64,000 bases of DNA from Deltaproteobacteria bacterium (lineage in GTDB: Bacteria > Myxococcota_A > Polyangia > Polyangiales > Ga0077539), in assembly GCA_030694465.1 (NCBI GenBank), contig JAUXYJ010000054.1:186001-250000 (forward strand). The letters run 5' to 3'. Below are positions 8,825 through 18,431 of this stretch, piece by piece. Positions within the stretch are counted from its first letter, which is position 1, and the number at the start of each line of letters is the position of its first letter. Position numbers and translations under genes: made by a program. The notes under the pieces were generated by a model that had not been told where the DNA came from, searched no databases, and saw nothing but the letters and a program-made list of their open reading frames with translations.

Positions 8825-10335
8825 TCCGCGACGCACTCATCGCGCTCGCCGAGCAGTGGTCCGCCGGGACCTCACTCATTGAGCTCATCACCGTCGAAGA
8901 AGACCGCGCGATCGAAGCGGGACGAGCGCTCGCCCAGCGCGTGGGGTCGGCGTTCGCGGTCTGGTCCATTCACCGCGGTCTGGACCCAAGCGACCCGAGC
9001 GCCCGCGAACCCCTGGCGCTCCTCGACGCCATCGCGCGCCACGAAGGCCCAATCGTCGCCGTGCTCTTGGATTTTCAGCACGAGCTCAGCGACCACCGTG
9101 TCGCACGACGACTGCGCGATTTGCTCGCTTGGTTCGCTGCCAATGATCGCTGTCTTGTGCTCGTCGCGAGCGAGCCCAGCTTGCCTCCAACGCTGCAGTC
9201 CGAGGCCGCGACCGTGATGCTCGCGCCTCCGTCTGAGACCGAGCTTGATGCGCTCTTTTCGCAGGTGCTGACCGAGCGCGAGGTGACGCAGTTGCCCCCC
9301 GCGTACGAGCGGTCTCGCATGGTCCAGGCCGCCCAAGGACTGACCGCTTCGCACGCACGACGAACCTTTGCGCGCGCGATCTCTGCAGACCCAACCCTCA
9401 CAGCGACCGCCCTTGGGGTCATCACCCATGAAAAAAAGCGGCTCTTCGCGCGAGACCTTGGGCTCGAGTTTATCGACGCGCCCGATTCGATTGACGCGCT
9501 CGGTGGGCTCGAGGACTTCAAGCAGTGGCTGGCCGACCGGCGAGACGTCTCAAGCGCCGAGGCGCGCAAATTCGGGCTCAAACCTCCCCGTGGCGTGCTC
9601 TTGCTCGGGGTCCAGGGATGCGGCAAGAGCCTGTCGGCAAAGTGTGCGGCGAGCTACCTCGGGCTGCCGCTCGTGCGCTTGGATCTCCCTCGCGTCATGG
9701 GCGCGAGCGCAGAAGGCCCCAGCGCCGAAGAGAGCCTCCGCAGGGCACTCGAAGCGGCCGAGCGCAACGCACCGATCGCGCTCTGGGTCGATGAAATCGA
9801 GAAGGCCTTCGCGGGCAGCGGAGGCAAGAGCGCAGACGCACGGACCTCGCGGTTGTTAGGGGCGTTTTCGACCTGGCTCCAAGAGCGCTCGCGACCTGTC
9901 TTTGTGGTGGCGACGGCCAACGACGTGAGCCAGCTGCCACCCGAGCTCTTGCGGCGTGGACGCTTTGACGAGCTCTTCTTTGTTGACCTACCTAGTCTCG
10001 AAGCGCGTGAAAAAATCCTGGCGGTTCATCTTGAGCGTCGTGGTCGCGCCTTGGGCGCAGCCGAGCTACGGAGCATCGCCGAGCTGTGCGTAAACTTCTC
10101 GGGCGCAGAGCTTGAGCAGGTGGTGCTCGACGCGATGGGTCGCTCGTTCGCGTTGGGTCGCGTGCTCAACGAGGGTGACCTTCGCAGAGCCGCGCGCGAG
10201 CTCGTCCCGCTCTATCGAACGTACGAAGAGTCCATCAAGCAGCTGCGTGAGTGGGCGAGGGGACGGGCGCGCCCCGCGGGTCGACAGGGTACGGTGGTCG
10301 ATCTATTTCGTCGGGCAAATCTCTCGGAGAGCTGA
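8821..10335 (+). CDS. AAA ATPase, Ycf46-like
   Basis: The C-terminal half is a classic AAA module resembling chloroplast Ycf46-type proteins. It has a linker [12 protein letters not shown], Walker A GVQGCGKS, Walker [12 protein letters not shown], sensor-1 [13 protein letters not shown] and arginine-finger region [15 protein letters not shown]. The N-terminal 200 residues are a P-loop-less domain with a [13 protein letters not shown] block, also typical of Ycf46-like proteins. Translation is probably coupled to the upstream GspE gene, and the next gene starts two bases after its stop. The role is unknown; remodelling of a partner in this operon is an inference. Confidence 0.88.
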   Translation: MIRDALIALAEQWSAGTSLIELITVEEDRAIEAGRALAQRVGSAFAVWSIHRGLDPSDPSAREPLALLDAIARHEGPIVAVLLDFQHELSDHRVARRLRDLLAWFAANDRCLVLVASEPSLPPTLQSEAATVMLAPPSETELDALFSQVLTEREVTQLPPAYERSRMVQAAQGLTASHARRTFARAISADPTLTATALGVITHEKKRLFARDLGLEFIDAPDSIDALGGLEDFKQWLADRRDVSSAEARKFGLKPPRGVLLLGVQGCGKSLSAKCAASYLGLPLVRLDLPRVMGASAEGPSAEESLRRALEAAERNAPIALWVDEIEKAFAGSGGKSADARTSRLLGAFSTWLQERSRPVFVVATANDVSQLPPELLRRGRFDELFFVDLPSLEAREKILAVHLERRGRALGAAELRSIAELCVNFSGAELEQVVLDAMGRSFALGRVLNEGDLRRAARELVPLYRTYEESIKQLREWARGRARPAGRQGTVVDLFRRANLSES

Positions 10336-10337
10336 GC

Positions 10338-11876
10338 ATGACCCTGGATCCCGTTGAACGCGCAGCCCGCGCCGAATCCGAACGCGACTTCTGCATTCGC
10401 CTCCTCGAGTTGGCCGGTCACGACGACGCGCTCTCGTACGTCGACGAAGCGCTGGCGCTGCTGTGTGAGCTGGTCCACGCGCGCTGCGGTTACCTCGCGC
10501 TGGGCTCGCCCACGAGCGACAAACCGCGGATCGCGATCTCGCGCGGCCTCCGCGCAGACGAGCTCGATGCGGTGCGCCAGCGACTCTCTCACGGCATCAT
10601 CGGCGAGGCGCTTCGCACGGGAAACACCATCGCGACCGCGAGCGCAATGGACGACCCTCGCTTCGCCACCAACACCAGCGTGCGCGCCGCCAAGATCGAA
10701 GCTGTGCTCTGCGCCCCCATTGGATCGACGACCAAGTTGGGGGTCGTGTACCTCCAGGGACGCGATCGCCCAGGGCCGTTTGGCGAGCGAGAGCGCGTCC
10801 TGGCAGAGCTCTTTGCAAAGCACACCGCCGCGACGATCCAGAGACTTCTTGAGTCCCATGAGCGCCAAGAGCAAGCGGACCCAACACTCGCTCTACGTGA
10901 CAAATTGCAGGTCGAATCACTCAAGGGTCGCTCGCCTGCGTTGGCGTCCTTATTTCAGCACATGCACGTCGCGTCCCTCGTCGATGTCACCACGTTGATC
11001 TTGGGAGAGAGTGGCACTGGCAAGACGCATGTCGCGCGCGCGCTCCATGACAGCTCACGTCGATGCTCGGGTCCGTTTGTCGAGCTCAACTGTGCAGCGA
11101 TCCCTGAGACGCTCTTTGAGAGCGAGCTGTTTGGTGTCGAGAAGGGCGCGCACTCCACCGCGACGCGGCGCGTACTTGGCAAGATCGACGCAGCCCGCGG
11201 AGGGACGCTGTTTCTCGACGAAATCGGCGACCTGTCGCTCACTTCGCAAGCGAAATTACTGCAGTTTATTCAGTCTCGAAGCTATTTTAGGCTAGGGTCT
11301 AACGAGGCGCTCAGTGCCGATGTTCGGCTGGTCGCGGCGACCAATGTCGACCTCCTCGAGGCCATCGCGGCGAAGCGATTTCGCGAAGACCTCTTCTACC
11401 GACTTGAGGTGTTTACGCTCAGAGTGCCCGCGCTGCGAGAGCGCGCGATGGACATCCCGACTCTGGCCCAAGCGCTCTTGGCGCAGCACGCGGTCGCGCT
11501 GGGGCGCACCCTCACGTTGAGCCGCGCCGCCGAGCTCGCGCTCGCGCAAGCGTCTTGGCCCGGCAACGTCCGACAGCTCTCGTCGGTCATGCAGCGCGCC
11601 GGGGCGGTGGCGCTAAGCCAGGACGCAGAGCAGGTCGAAATATCGCATGTTTTTCCTGACTACGCTGGCACTTCCGAAAATCCGGCGACGCAGCCGGCTG
11701 CGCGCGATGGCCTCGCTTGGGAGCCTGCCCTGCGCGATTTTCAGCGCCAGTATCTTGAGCGAGCGCTGACCGCGACAGCGTGGAACGTGACCGAGACCGC
11801 GCGCCGCACAGGGCTCGCGCGCTCGCACTTGTACGAGCTCATTCGGAGCCACGGGCTCAGTCGAAAGCCCACTTGA
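10338..11876 (+). CDS. GAF + AAA+ + Fis-HTH regulator (sigma54-activator-like, degenerate GAFTGA)
   Basis: ATG at 10338 with GGAG just upstream, two bases after the AAA gene. A GAF domain (about 15-170) is followed by an enhancer-binding-type AAA+ domain: Walker A GESGTGKT (223-230), ELFGVEKG, and Walker B GGTLFLDEIGDL. The sensor regions ADVRLVAATN and FREDLFYRLEVF are present. The C-terminus is a Fis-type helix-turn-helix (NVTETARRTGLARSHLYELI). The GAFTGA loop that contacts sigma54 reads GAHSTA (270-275). The regulator may therefore act without sigma54 or with altered contact. The kinase gene overlaps its stop. Confidence 0.92.
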   Translation: MTLDPVERAARAESERDFCIRLLELAGHDDALSYVDEALALLCELVHARCGYLALGSPTSDKPRIAISRGLRADELDAVRQRLSHGIIGEALRTGNTIATASAMDDPRFATNTSVRAAKIEAVLCAPIGSTTKLGVVYLQGRDRPGPFGERERVLAELFAKHTAATIQRLLESHERQEQADPTLALRDKLQVESLKGRSPALASLFQHMHVASLVDVTTLILGESGTGKTHVARALHDSSRRCSGPFVELNCAAIPETLFESELFGVEKGAHSTATRRVLGKIDAARGGTLFLDEIGDLSLTSQAKLLQFIQSRSYFRLGSNEALSADVRLVAATNVDLLEAIAAKRFREDLFYRLEVFTLRVPALRERAMDIPTLAQALLAQHAVALGRTLTLSRAAELALAQASWPGNVRQLSSVMQRAGAVALSQDAEQVEISHVFPDYAGTSENPATQPAARDGLAWEPALRDFQRQYLERALTATAWNVTETARRTGLARSHLYELIRSHGLSRKPT

Positions 11877-14170
11877 GCGACCGTGCGCGATCGCAGTCCG
11901 CGGGATCCTTGCCCACGCTCGAGCGAGTCCTCGGGTCGGGCGCCTCTGCGATTGTGCATCTCGCGACGCTTGAAGATGGGCGGCCGTGCGCGGTGAAAAT
12001 TCTTCGCGAAGAGCTCTGCAATGACCCAGAGCAGCGCGAGCGAATGACCCGCGAAGTCTCGCTCATGGCGAGACTGACCAGCGACGCGATCCCTTGTGTT
12101 TATTCTCACGGAACGCTTCACGATGGCCGACCGTGGATCGCGATGGAGCACGTCGAGGGGCCCACCCTTCGCGCGCACATTTCGGCCAACGGGCGGCTCT
12201 CCCCCAAGCAGAGCTGGGAGCTTCTGCGACCGGTCGCGGTCGCGCTTCGTGACGCACACGCCGCGTCGATCATCCATCGAGATCTCAAGCCCGAGAACGT
12301 GGTGCTCGCCTCGCGCGGCGCGGTGGTCATCGATTTTGGCTTGGCGCGCACCGTGGATCTCTCGGACACAGCCATCACGGTCCAGGGGACCGCGCTCGGC
12401 ACGCCCGCCTACATGGCACCCGAGCAATGGTGGAACGACAGCGTCGGCCCCCGCGCCGATCAATACAGCCTCGCCACAGTGATCTACGAGTGCATCGCCG
12501 GTGTCACACCATTTGCAGCAAATTCGGCTGCCGAATGGATCGACTCGCATCTCCATCGCGCTCCCCCCAAGCTGCCCCTTCACACTCCTGACGGCCCCAA
12601 GGCCGACCCAGTATTACTCCGTGCCCTCGCAAAGAATCCCAGCGAGCGCTTTGCATCCCTCGATGACTTCATCGAAGCGATGGACCAGGTCGTCGATGGC
12701 GCTCCCCATGCGCTACGTACATCCCCTCGATCGTCCCGTGTCGTGCTCTCTCTCGGCCTCCTTGGGCTCTGCATACTCGCGCTCCCCATCACCGGACACG
12801 CAGGGATTCATGACCCATCGAGCCTATTTCGGATCGCGGGACGAGCGCCTATGCTCGGCATCTTCGCGCTCTTGGTCGCTGGCTGCGTGTCTCTTGTGCG
12901 CGACGGACACACCGCACGATGGGCCACTGCGACCGCGCTCGGCGGCGTCCTCGCGAGCGCAACGGGGTGGCAACGAGTCCTTCAAACGGCAGCTCAGACC
13001 CCAGCCGAAGACCGCTTCGCGATCCTCCACGAGGGGCTCATCGAAGCCGACGCAGGTCGAACCTGGGCCGCTTGGTTTGCGCTGGGCCTCACATTCGCCA
13101 CCCTCGCCAAAAACTCAGAGACTCAACCTCTCTCTGTCTTGTGGCGTCCCCTGGCGGCCATTCAGATATTCGTATTGCTCTGCATATTTGCTAACCATTC
13201 GAGCCTAGCGCTCTTCGCGTTGCTCGTCGGGACCCTGGCGCTCTCGTGCTCTAGGGCGAAGCCGTCGGCCGGCTCGGACCCACGGGACGCAAAGAGCCTC
13301 ATGTTCTTGGGGCTTCTGTTTTCGGCCTCCGTATGTGTCACGAGACACACCGCAAGCGAAGCCGCGGTCTGGCAGCAGAACCTCGCGCGCGCCGAGCGAA
13401 TCACGCGGCTGACATCGCTCGCGCAAGTCCGCACATCAAGCGCAGTCATCGCAGGGGTCCTCGTGATCGCTCTCTTGCAATGGATGCGCAAACGCGAGCA
13501 CTCCTCGCGCGGCCTCTGGAGCTTCAACGCGCTGACGGGTCGTGACCTCGCGACGCTCGCGCTCGCCGGAGCGTACCTGACGCTAGACATCGGCTCGCGC
13601 GCTCGGGTCGAGCTGGCGCGCGCACAGGCACGAAGTGAAATCGCAGCTCAATTTTCAGTCATTTCTCATCTTCGGCCGCCGCGTAGTCCAGCGCAGTTCA
13701 TGCACGTTCGACCGCCCCATCGATGGACAACGCTCCAGGCTGGCCAGTTCACGCTGGCGATCGATGGGACTCGCTTCTTGCGTACGAGCGCCCTCGATCA
13801 ACCCGCCGGACGCGCACTCATCGCCGCTGAGCTCTCTCGACGACTCGCAGCGCGCGAGAGCGTCGCGTCGCCTGGTTGGACCCTCCTCGCGGACGAGCGG
13901 CTCCCGTGGAGACACATCCACACGCTCGCGCAGATCGCCCAAGAGCTCGACGCGGGCGACGTTGAGCTGCTCTTGGCCAAAGACAGCCCCGTGACGGTGA
14001 GCAGCGCCACGCCGAGTGAAGCCCTGCTCGCGATGCCGCAAGATTTCGCGAGCTGGACGCTTCCGCTCGCAGACATCGTGCGTTGCAACGAACGCATCGT
14101 CTCGCTCGAAGCCATGGTCGAACGGAGCACTGCGAACAACCGTAACGCGCTTGTCTGTTTGGATCGTTGA
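11873..14170 (+). CDS. Ser/Thr protein kinase with polytopic membrane tail
   Basis: Hanks-type kinase, complete. With the TTG start at 11873 (TTGA overlap with the previous stop), the glycine loop GSGASAIVH is at 21-29, the ATP Lys in AVKIL is at 42, HRDLKPENV begins at 135, DFGLA at 154, and YMAPEQW follows. The kinase domain ends near residue 260. About 250 residues with several hydrophobic helices follow, then a soluble C-terminal domain of roughly 190 residues with no motif I recognise. The start codon is chosen from context, since the only upstream ATG (11780) lies deep inside the previous gene. Confidence 0.9.
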   Translation: MSDRARSQSAGSLPTLERVLGSGASAIVHLATLEDGRPCAVKILREELCNDPEQRERMTREVSLMARLTSDAIPCVYSHGTLHDGRPWIAMEHVEGPTLRAHISANGRLSPKQSWELLRPVAVALRDAHAASIIHRDLKPENVVLASRGAVVIDFGLARTVDLSDTAITVQGTALGTPAYMAPEQWWNDSVGPRADQYSLATVIYECIAGVTPFAANSAAEWIDSHLHRAPPKLPLHTPDGPKADPVLLRALAKNPSERFASLDDFIEAMDQVVDGAPHALRTSPRSSRVVLSLGLLGLCILALPITGHAGIHDPSSLFRIAGRAPMLGIFALLVAGCVSLVRDGHTARWATATALGGVLASATGWQRVLQTAAQTPAEDRFAILHEGLIEADAGRTWAAWFALGLTFATLAKNSETQPLSVLWRPLAAIQIFVLLCIFANHSSLALFALLVGTLALSCSRAKPSAGSDPRDAKSLMFLGLLFSASVCVTRHTASEAAVWQQNLARAERITRLTSLAQVRTSSAVIAGVLVIALLQWMRKREHSSRGLWSFNALTGRDLATLALAGAYLTLDIGSRARVELARAQARSEIAAQFSVISHLRPPRSPAQFMHVRPPHRWTTLQAGQFTLAIDGTRFLRTSALDQPAGRALIAAELSRRLAARESVASPGWTLLADERLPWRHIHTLAQIAQELDAGDVELLLAKDSPVTVSSATPSEALLAMPQDFASWTLPLADIVRCNERIVSLEAMVERSTANNRNALVCLDR

Positions 14171-14404
14171 GCCCCTGCACAGCGACCGGTGAAGCGGACG
14201 CCGTCCGGTGTACCGGACACCGCGCGGGACGAGGCAGCGCGCTCACCCATTGCGGCTGCGGGCATTCGATCAGCCAATTCGCTGAGGGTACGCGTCAGTC
14301 GCCCGTTGGCACGGCTCGCGCATAAGCCCAGTCACGCCGGGTGCAGAGTCGCCCCAGCGCAAATCGAAATCCAACGCACACTCTCGAACGGAGCAAATTT
14401 CCAC

Positions 14405-14749
14405 ATGATTCGACAATTTCACGAAGGCGGCGCGTCGATGGCACTCATTCTCGTGATCGGAGCGATCACCGCGCTCGTCGCGTGGCGCAGCCCTCAGGCG
14501 AGGCAAAGTCAGGTGCTCGCGTGCGGTTCTCTGCTCGCGATCGCCGCTGGGATGCTCGGCATGGCGACGGGACTCCAGATGGTCGCGGCCAACTATCAAC
14601 GCTTCTCTGACCCACTTGCGATGCTCGCGACAGGGCTCCGAGAGCTCAGTTACAACGGTGTATTCGCTGCAATCGTTGGCGGTTCGCTCGCGATCGCGTC
14701 GCTGGTCCGAGCTGCAACGTCCGTGCAACCGCAAAACAGCCCACAGTAG
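14405..14749 (+). CDS. Small three-helix membrane protein, ExbB/TolQ-like N-terminus
   Basis: A 114-residue membrane protein. The N-terminus MIRQFHEGGASMALILVIG resembles the start of MotA/TolQ/ExbB proton-channel proteins, in which a GG-x-x-M block precedes the first helix. Three hydrophobic stretches lie at about 12-28, 39-64 and 83-102. It is much shorter than ExbB (usually above 200 residues) and no ExbD/TolR partner is adjacent. ATG at 14405 has GGAG about 11 bases upstream. The channel role is only suggested. Confidence 0.65.
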   Translation: MIRQFHEGGASMALILVIGAITALVAWRSPQARQSQVLACGSLLAIAAGMLGMATGLQMVAANYQRFSDPLAMLATGLRELSYNGVFAAIVGGSLAIASLVRAATSVQPQNSPQ

Positions 14750-14787
14750 ACGCCGTCATCCCGCGCAACATCCGCTATAACGCCAGG

Positions 14788-15348
14788 GTGCAGATTTCAC
14801 CAAAGACGTTCGCGTTGATTCTGGCTGGGTTTTCGCTACTAGGATGCACCGATGCGAAGACCAAGCGTGCGACCCAGGCGCTCGATGGCCTGCGCGGCGC
14901 GCTGCAGACCCCTGCAAATCTTCCGAGATTCGGTGATTCACGGATTGTCCAAGAGTCGCTTATCTTTCACAGATCGTCGGTCTTAGAGCAGACGCAGAGC
15001 CTCCCGCTCCAAGAGTCAGCCCTCGACGTGATGGTTCGCGACGTTGAATCCCTGATGATCCCCGCCACCTATTGGGCGCGCGCGCGGGTCTATCTTCGCG
15101 AAGGAAAATGCGAAAAGCTCGAAGACATTCCCCTTCCCACAGAGCTCACCGCACCGACGCCTTCGCCAACGTGGCGACCCGCCGTCGCCGCGCAACACAC
15201 TCGCCTGGCCCGTAGGCTCAATGGTGCGTTCGCTGCGGATTTTCGCTGCGGAAGCGCACCAAGATTCACCGCGATTTTCGTCCGCCCGGACCCCGACGAT
15301 GGCACGCTTCGCGTGGCCGACATCCGCGCTTCAACGCGGGGGCAATAG
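14788..15348 (+). CDS. Lipoprotein of unknown function
   Basis: GTG start at 14788. A signal peptide with a lipobox (FALILAGFSLLGC, Cys about residue 20) predicts a lipid-anchored envelope protein of about 167 mature residues. It has two later cysteines (in GKCEKLEDI and DFRCGSAPRF) that could form a disulphide. I recognise no domain. It follows the small membrane protein by 38 bases and may share its transcript. It converges on the exonuclease gene. Confidence 0.75.
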   Translation: MQISPKTFALILAGFSLLGCTDAKTKRATQALDGLRGALQTPANLPRFGDSRIVQESLIFHRSSVLEQTQSLPLQESALDVMVRDVESLMIPATYWARARVYLREGKCEKLEDIPLPTELTAPTPSPTWRPAVAAQHTRLARRLNGAFAADFRCGSAPRFTAIFVRPDPDDGTLRVADIRASTRGQ

Positions 15349-15357
15349 TCCCACCCG

Positions 15358-16203
15358 TCACCGTTGGGTGGGCCCTTCGTCGCATGGCTCGATGCGAAGA
15401 ATGCGATCGGCGCGCAGCAAGTGAACCGCCCCTTGGGCGCTCACGAGTCTCACGTGAGGCGAGCTCAAGAGTTCGATCTTGCCGCGATAATTGCGTGGAT
15501 TTTTCCCGCTCGCGCGCGCCGTGAGGTTAACCCGAAGGTTGTGTTCGTGCGCATGGCTGAGCTGCTCAATGATCGCGTCACGCACCGTGACACTCCCCTG
15601 CTGACCGACTCGCACCTGCCAAAGATCACGTGCGTCTCGCGGCGCATACATCGCGACCAACCGCGCCGTAAGCTCTGCTGTAGCGAGCGCGTCCGCGGCG
15701 GCTCGATGCCATCGGCGCTGAGAAAAGCCAAGTGACTCACAGACGGTTGAGAGCCGATAGTTGGCCAACCTGAGCGCCCTCCGAGCGAGCGTGATCGTAT
15801 CGACGACGAACTCCAGCTCAAGGGATGGTTCTCGCGTCTCATCGAAAATTCGGCGCAGTTGTTCACGCTCAACGTTCGCGCCATGCGCGACCACGACCCG
15901 GTGCGCCAGGGCCTCACGCAGAGGGTCCCGCACAGTGTCCAGCGATGGCGCAGTGGCCAACGCCGTGTCGGGAATTCCGTGAACCAGCGAGGCCGCCGGA
16001 TCCAGAGAACTTGTGGGTCGAATCAACGACTCGAATGCGACGACAGGCGCACCTTCGCGCCAATGCACCACAGCGACCTCGATCGGCGAGTTGCTCTCCG
16101 ACGTCAGTCCCGTCAGCTCAAAATCAACGAACGCGCAGTGCGCGAGATCGAACGGACGAGTCCAGATGCCGTCACGGGGTGAGCTAGAGCTAGGTATAGA
16201 CAT
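15358..16203 (-). CDS. DEDDh-type 3'-5' exonuclease domain protein (altered ExoII motif)
   Basis: DnaQ-like exonuclease fold. ExoI reads DFELTGL in place of the usual DxETTG, keeping both acidic residues. It is followed by the family-typical LVHGIPDTAL. ExoII reads AHGANVEREQL where the family has HNAxFD, so Asn is Gly and the metal-binding Asp is Glu. ExoIII HRAAADA keeps His and Asp. A C-terminal extension (about 195-281) is rich in beta-type sequence ending in HVRLVSAQGAVHLLRADRI and may bind nucleic acid. It is not the replicative epsilon subunit by context. Confidence 0.82.
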   Translation of the reverse strand: MSIPSSSSPRDGIWTRPFDLAHCAFVDFELTGLTSESNSPIEVAVVHWREGAPVVAFESLIRPTSSLDPAASLVHGIPDTALATAPSLDTVRDPLREALAHRVVVAHGANVEREQLRRIFDETREPSLELEFVVDTITLARRALRLANYRLSTVCESLGFSQRRWHRAAADALATAELTARLVAMYAPRDARDLWQVRVGQQGSVTVRDAIIEQLSHAHEHNLRVNLTARASGKNPRNYRGKIELLSSPHVRLVSAQGAVHLLRADRILRIEPCDEGPTQR

Positions 16204-16319
16204 GAGGGGTCATGCGGTGAGTTTGACTGAGAATTTCGCCCGGTAATTGCGTTTCAGCGGTCGTTTCCAGCCGCTCCACGGCTTGCGATGCGTGGCGAAT
16301 TGAGGCTAGTCATAGAACC

Positions 16320-18359
16320 ATGCGCCTACAAGAATGCTTGGCCACGCTCACGCTCACAGCGCGTGAAGCACTGCAAAACCGGCGCAAACTCGTGATCGAC
16401 GAGCTGAAGCGAATCGACCCCATTGAGCAGCTCGCGCGAGGGCTCGTGATGGCGACAGACCTTCGCAAATCCAAGCTGCCACCCGACGTGAGGAGCCTGC
16501 TTGATCGGCTGGTCGCCGCAGGCGGAGTCCTCTCGGACGCGGGGCGAGATCCCGGCGCAGAGCTGCTGTTAGATTTGGGTGTCGCATACCGTTATCGTGA
16601 CGCCGTCCCCACCAGCCCGAGCCGAAGCGGAAAACGCCTCGCATTGGACACCCTGGTCCTTCCGTCTGCGTTTCTCGTTCAGGCCCCCGCCGCGCAAGGC
16701 GAAGATCCGCGATCACTCCGCCTGCTTCTTGGGCGTCTGGATTCGGACCTCGTCTCCGCGATGCTCAAGTCCATCACTGGCAAACCCTCGCATCTTCAGG
16801 GCGCGCTCGCGCTGCAAGAGGTCTGGGAAGATCTGAACAGGCCCGACTATATCCAGCAGCAAATCGCGCTACTTTCTTCTCAAGAAGCGCGGCTCTTGGA
16901 CGCGATTGAGCGCGCGGGCAGCGAGGTCACGCCAGAGGAGCTCCTCGCGCTGGATCAGACGCCCGGCTTGTACAAATCCGGCAGCGGGATCGCGGTCCCC
17001 AAGCGCGGTGCTCCGTATCTTTTGCAGCGTCGCGGGCTCTTGTTTGCCGTCGGTGCGGACCGCTTTGTGCTCCCGTCAGAGGTCTCGGCGCTCGTTGGCG
17101 CTGCACGCGCGCGAGATCGTGCAGAGAAGCGCGCGCACCTCTCGTCGAAGTTCGCAGTCGAAGACCACGCACCCCATCGCGCGAGATACGCAACTTCTCC
17201 CTCCGTTCACGCGAGCGCCCTGTTGACGCTCTGTGCAACTTGGGACAGCCCAATTCGCTCCGACGTCGCCCACCCGCGCGCGCTGATTCGGCGCGGTGCA
17301 GAGCTGCTAGGGATCCCCGAACACGACGCTACGCTCTTGTTCGCGCTCTTGCGCACTTCTGGGCTCGGTCGATTGACGGACGTCGACGCAGGTGCCCCCG
17401 CGTCGCTCGCTCGCGTGCGTGCTCTGGACGTCGATCAGTTTGTTCTCGAGGCCTATCGCCGAGGAGGGAGCTGGGACGAGACTCAGATCATCGCCGAGGT
17501 CCAACGCGCCGGAAGCGATGTGGGTCGATCGGCAGCCGCGGTCTTGCGCGCGATGCTCTTCGATGGACTCGAAGCCTTCGCATCGAACCAGTGGGTCCCT
17601 GTCGAGATGTTGCTCCAGTACATCAAGCAGGACCCGCGGATGGCGGGCGCCCAGCGAATTCACGAGCGAGCGCGCAAGGGCCGCGAGTCGCACTTTGTGC
17701 AGACCTGTGAAGAAGCGCTGCGCGCGATGGTCTTGCAGACCCTGCCGGCGTTGGGCCTCCTGGATTGCGCAGAGGACGCGAGCGTCGTGCGATTTGTGAG
17801 CTCGAACGCACGTATTTCGTCTGCAAAATCTCAGACAAAGGTCTCACTCTCGCGAACAACACTCGAGGTCCCTGCGAGCTGTCCGTTGCACGCCATGATC
17901 GCGTTTGGCCAAATGGCTGAGCTGGACGGGGTCGACGTGACCCGCGGGATGGTCCGTTTTCAGGTCGGTGCCGGAGCGATCGCGATGGCTCGTGTGCGCG
18001 CGTTGGCCTCGGATCAGGTTGCGGAGCTGCTCGCTGGGATCGGCGTCAATGCCCCCTACCGCGGCGCGATCGAGCAATTCGTCGACGCGCTCGCGAGCCA
18101 ACAGGTGCTCCAGCTCGTCGCGACCAGCGGCGCCCTGAGGGTCGACTCTGAGACCGAACGACGAGCCATTTTGGCAGACTCTCAGCTCCGCAAGAACTTC
18201 CTCGATGTGGACGCTGGGGGCTGGTTGCTCTTGCGAAGCGACGCCGATTTTGTTCGCGTTGGGCAGCGACTTCAACGGCTCGGGTATCGGACCATCCAGT
18301 CTGATCAGCCAGATTCCGCACAAGAGAACCCGTCCCCACGGGCATCGAACGACAGCTGA
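16320..18359 (+). CDS. Large unknown protein, possible helicase-associated (XPB/Ssl2 N-term-like) domain
   Basis: A 679-residue soluble protein. Part of it (LQRRGLLFAVGADRFVLPSEV) resembles the region of actinobacterial helicase-associated proteins reading RGLL...VLPREV. The C-terminus (GGWLLLRSDADFVRVGQRLQRLGY) resembles the end of the Helicase_C_3 module. No Walker motifs are present, so it is not itself a helicase. It is divergent from the DEDDh exonuclease, separated by 116 bases, and a nucleic-acid role is possible. The resemblance is weak and judged by eye. Confidence 0.55.
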   Translation: MRLQECLATLTLTAREALQNRRKLVIDELKRIDPIEQLARGLVMATDLRKSKLPPDVRSLLDRLVAAGGVLSDAGRDPGAELLLDLGVAYRYRDAVPTSPSRSGKRLALDTLVLPSAFLVQAPAAQGEDPRSLRLLLGRLDSDLVSAMLKSITGKPSHLQGALALQEVWEDLNRPDYIQQQIALLSSQEARLLDAIERAGSEVTPEELLALDQTPGLYKSGSGIAVPKRGAPYLLQRRGLLFAVGADRFVLPSEVSALVGAARARDRAEKRAHLSSKFAVEDHAPHRARYATSPSVHASALLTLCATWDSPIRSDVAHPRALIRRGAELLGIPEHDATLLFALLRTSGLGRLTDVDAGAPASLARVRALDVDQFVLEAYRRGGSWDETQIIAEVQRAGSDVGRSAAAVLRAMLFDGLEAFASNQWVPVEMLLQYIKQDPRMAGAQRIHERARKGRESHFVQTCEEALRAMVLQTLPALGLLDCAEDASVVRFVSSNARISSAKSQTKVSLSRTTLEVPASCPLHAMIAFGQMAELDGVDVTRGMVRFQVGAGAIAMARVRALASDQVAELLAGIGVNAPYRGAIEQFVDALASQQVLQLVATSGALRVDSETERRAILADSQLRKNFLDVDAGGWLLLRSDADFVRVGQRLQRLGYRTIQSDQPDSAQENPSPRASNDS

Positions 18360-18431
18360 GCGGCAGCTTCGCGACACCCCATGGCCGTCAATCCACAGCA
18401 CCGCCCCTTTTGCTCCCGAAAACGCGAGCGC

